This document shows, piece by piece, positions 5,543 through 5,548 of a stretch of DNA of 5,548 nt (within the stretch, counting starts at the first letter, position 1; each line of letters opens with the position of its first letter). This stretch comes from Caldisericaceae bacterium (GTDB lineage: Bacteria > Calditrichota > Calditrichia > Calditrichales > Calditrichaceae), in assembly GCA_021160885.1 (NCBI GenBank), contig JAGHBR010000339.1:1-5548 (forward strand). Reading direction: 5' to 3'. The position numbers and the translations under genes were made by a program. The notes below the pieces were generated by a model. That model saw only the letters and a list, made by a program, of their open reading frames with translations, was not told the DNA's origin and ran no database searches.

Positions 5543-5548
5543 TTCAAT

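Overview
The window is one tightly packed block of five genes, all on the minus strand, so transcription runs from the right edge (5542) to the left edge (1). In transcription order they are: a lipoprotein exo-beta-N-acetylmuramidase of the DUF1343/NamZ family (4286-5542), a two-domain family-2 glycosyltransferase (2703-4262), an ASKHA-fold sugar kinase of ROK/BadF type (1415-2605), a SpoIID/LytB-domain protein (55-1404), and the first 17 codons of a further gene cut by the window edge (1-50). The last has an N-terminus that looks like an AmpG-type MFS permease of the Bacteroidota/FCB kind. No plus-strand gene, RNA gene, mobile element or CRISPR array is visible, and no gene-free stretch exceeds about 100 bases.

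Gaps between genes are 23, 97, 10 and 4 bases. This suggests one operon, with a possible internal promoter or regulatory point in the 97-base gap ahead of the kinase. Recognisable Shine-Dalgarno sequences precede the four genes whose upstream region lies in the window. The one before the SpoIID gene overlaps the kinase stop codon.

Together the genes suggest peptidoglycan turnover and recycling. NamZ would clip MurNAc from glycan ends outside the cytoplasm, the AmpG-like permease would import wall fragments, the kinase would phosphorylate the recovered amino sugar, and the SpoIID-domain protein would act on glycan or muropeptides. The SpoIID protein has no signal peptide, and an in-frame stop nine codons upstream excludes a missed one, so its predicted location is the cytoplasm. 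The glycosyltransferase has no established place in this pathway. It carries an intact C-terminal GT-A domain and a duplicated N-terminal GT-A domain whose DSDD and ED motifs have both decayed. These two proteins are the least explained parts of the window.

The organism is a diderm bacterium, because there is an outer-membrane-style lipoprotein and an AmpG-like permease. The SpoIID and permease sequences recall the FCB group, but the clear Shine-Dalgarno sites are atypical of Bacteroidota proper. A lineage such as Calditrichota or Ignavibacteria is a reasonable but unproven guess. The base composition looks moderately AT-rich and even across the window, with no sign of a recently acquired island.
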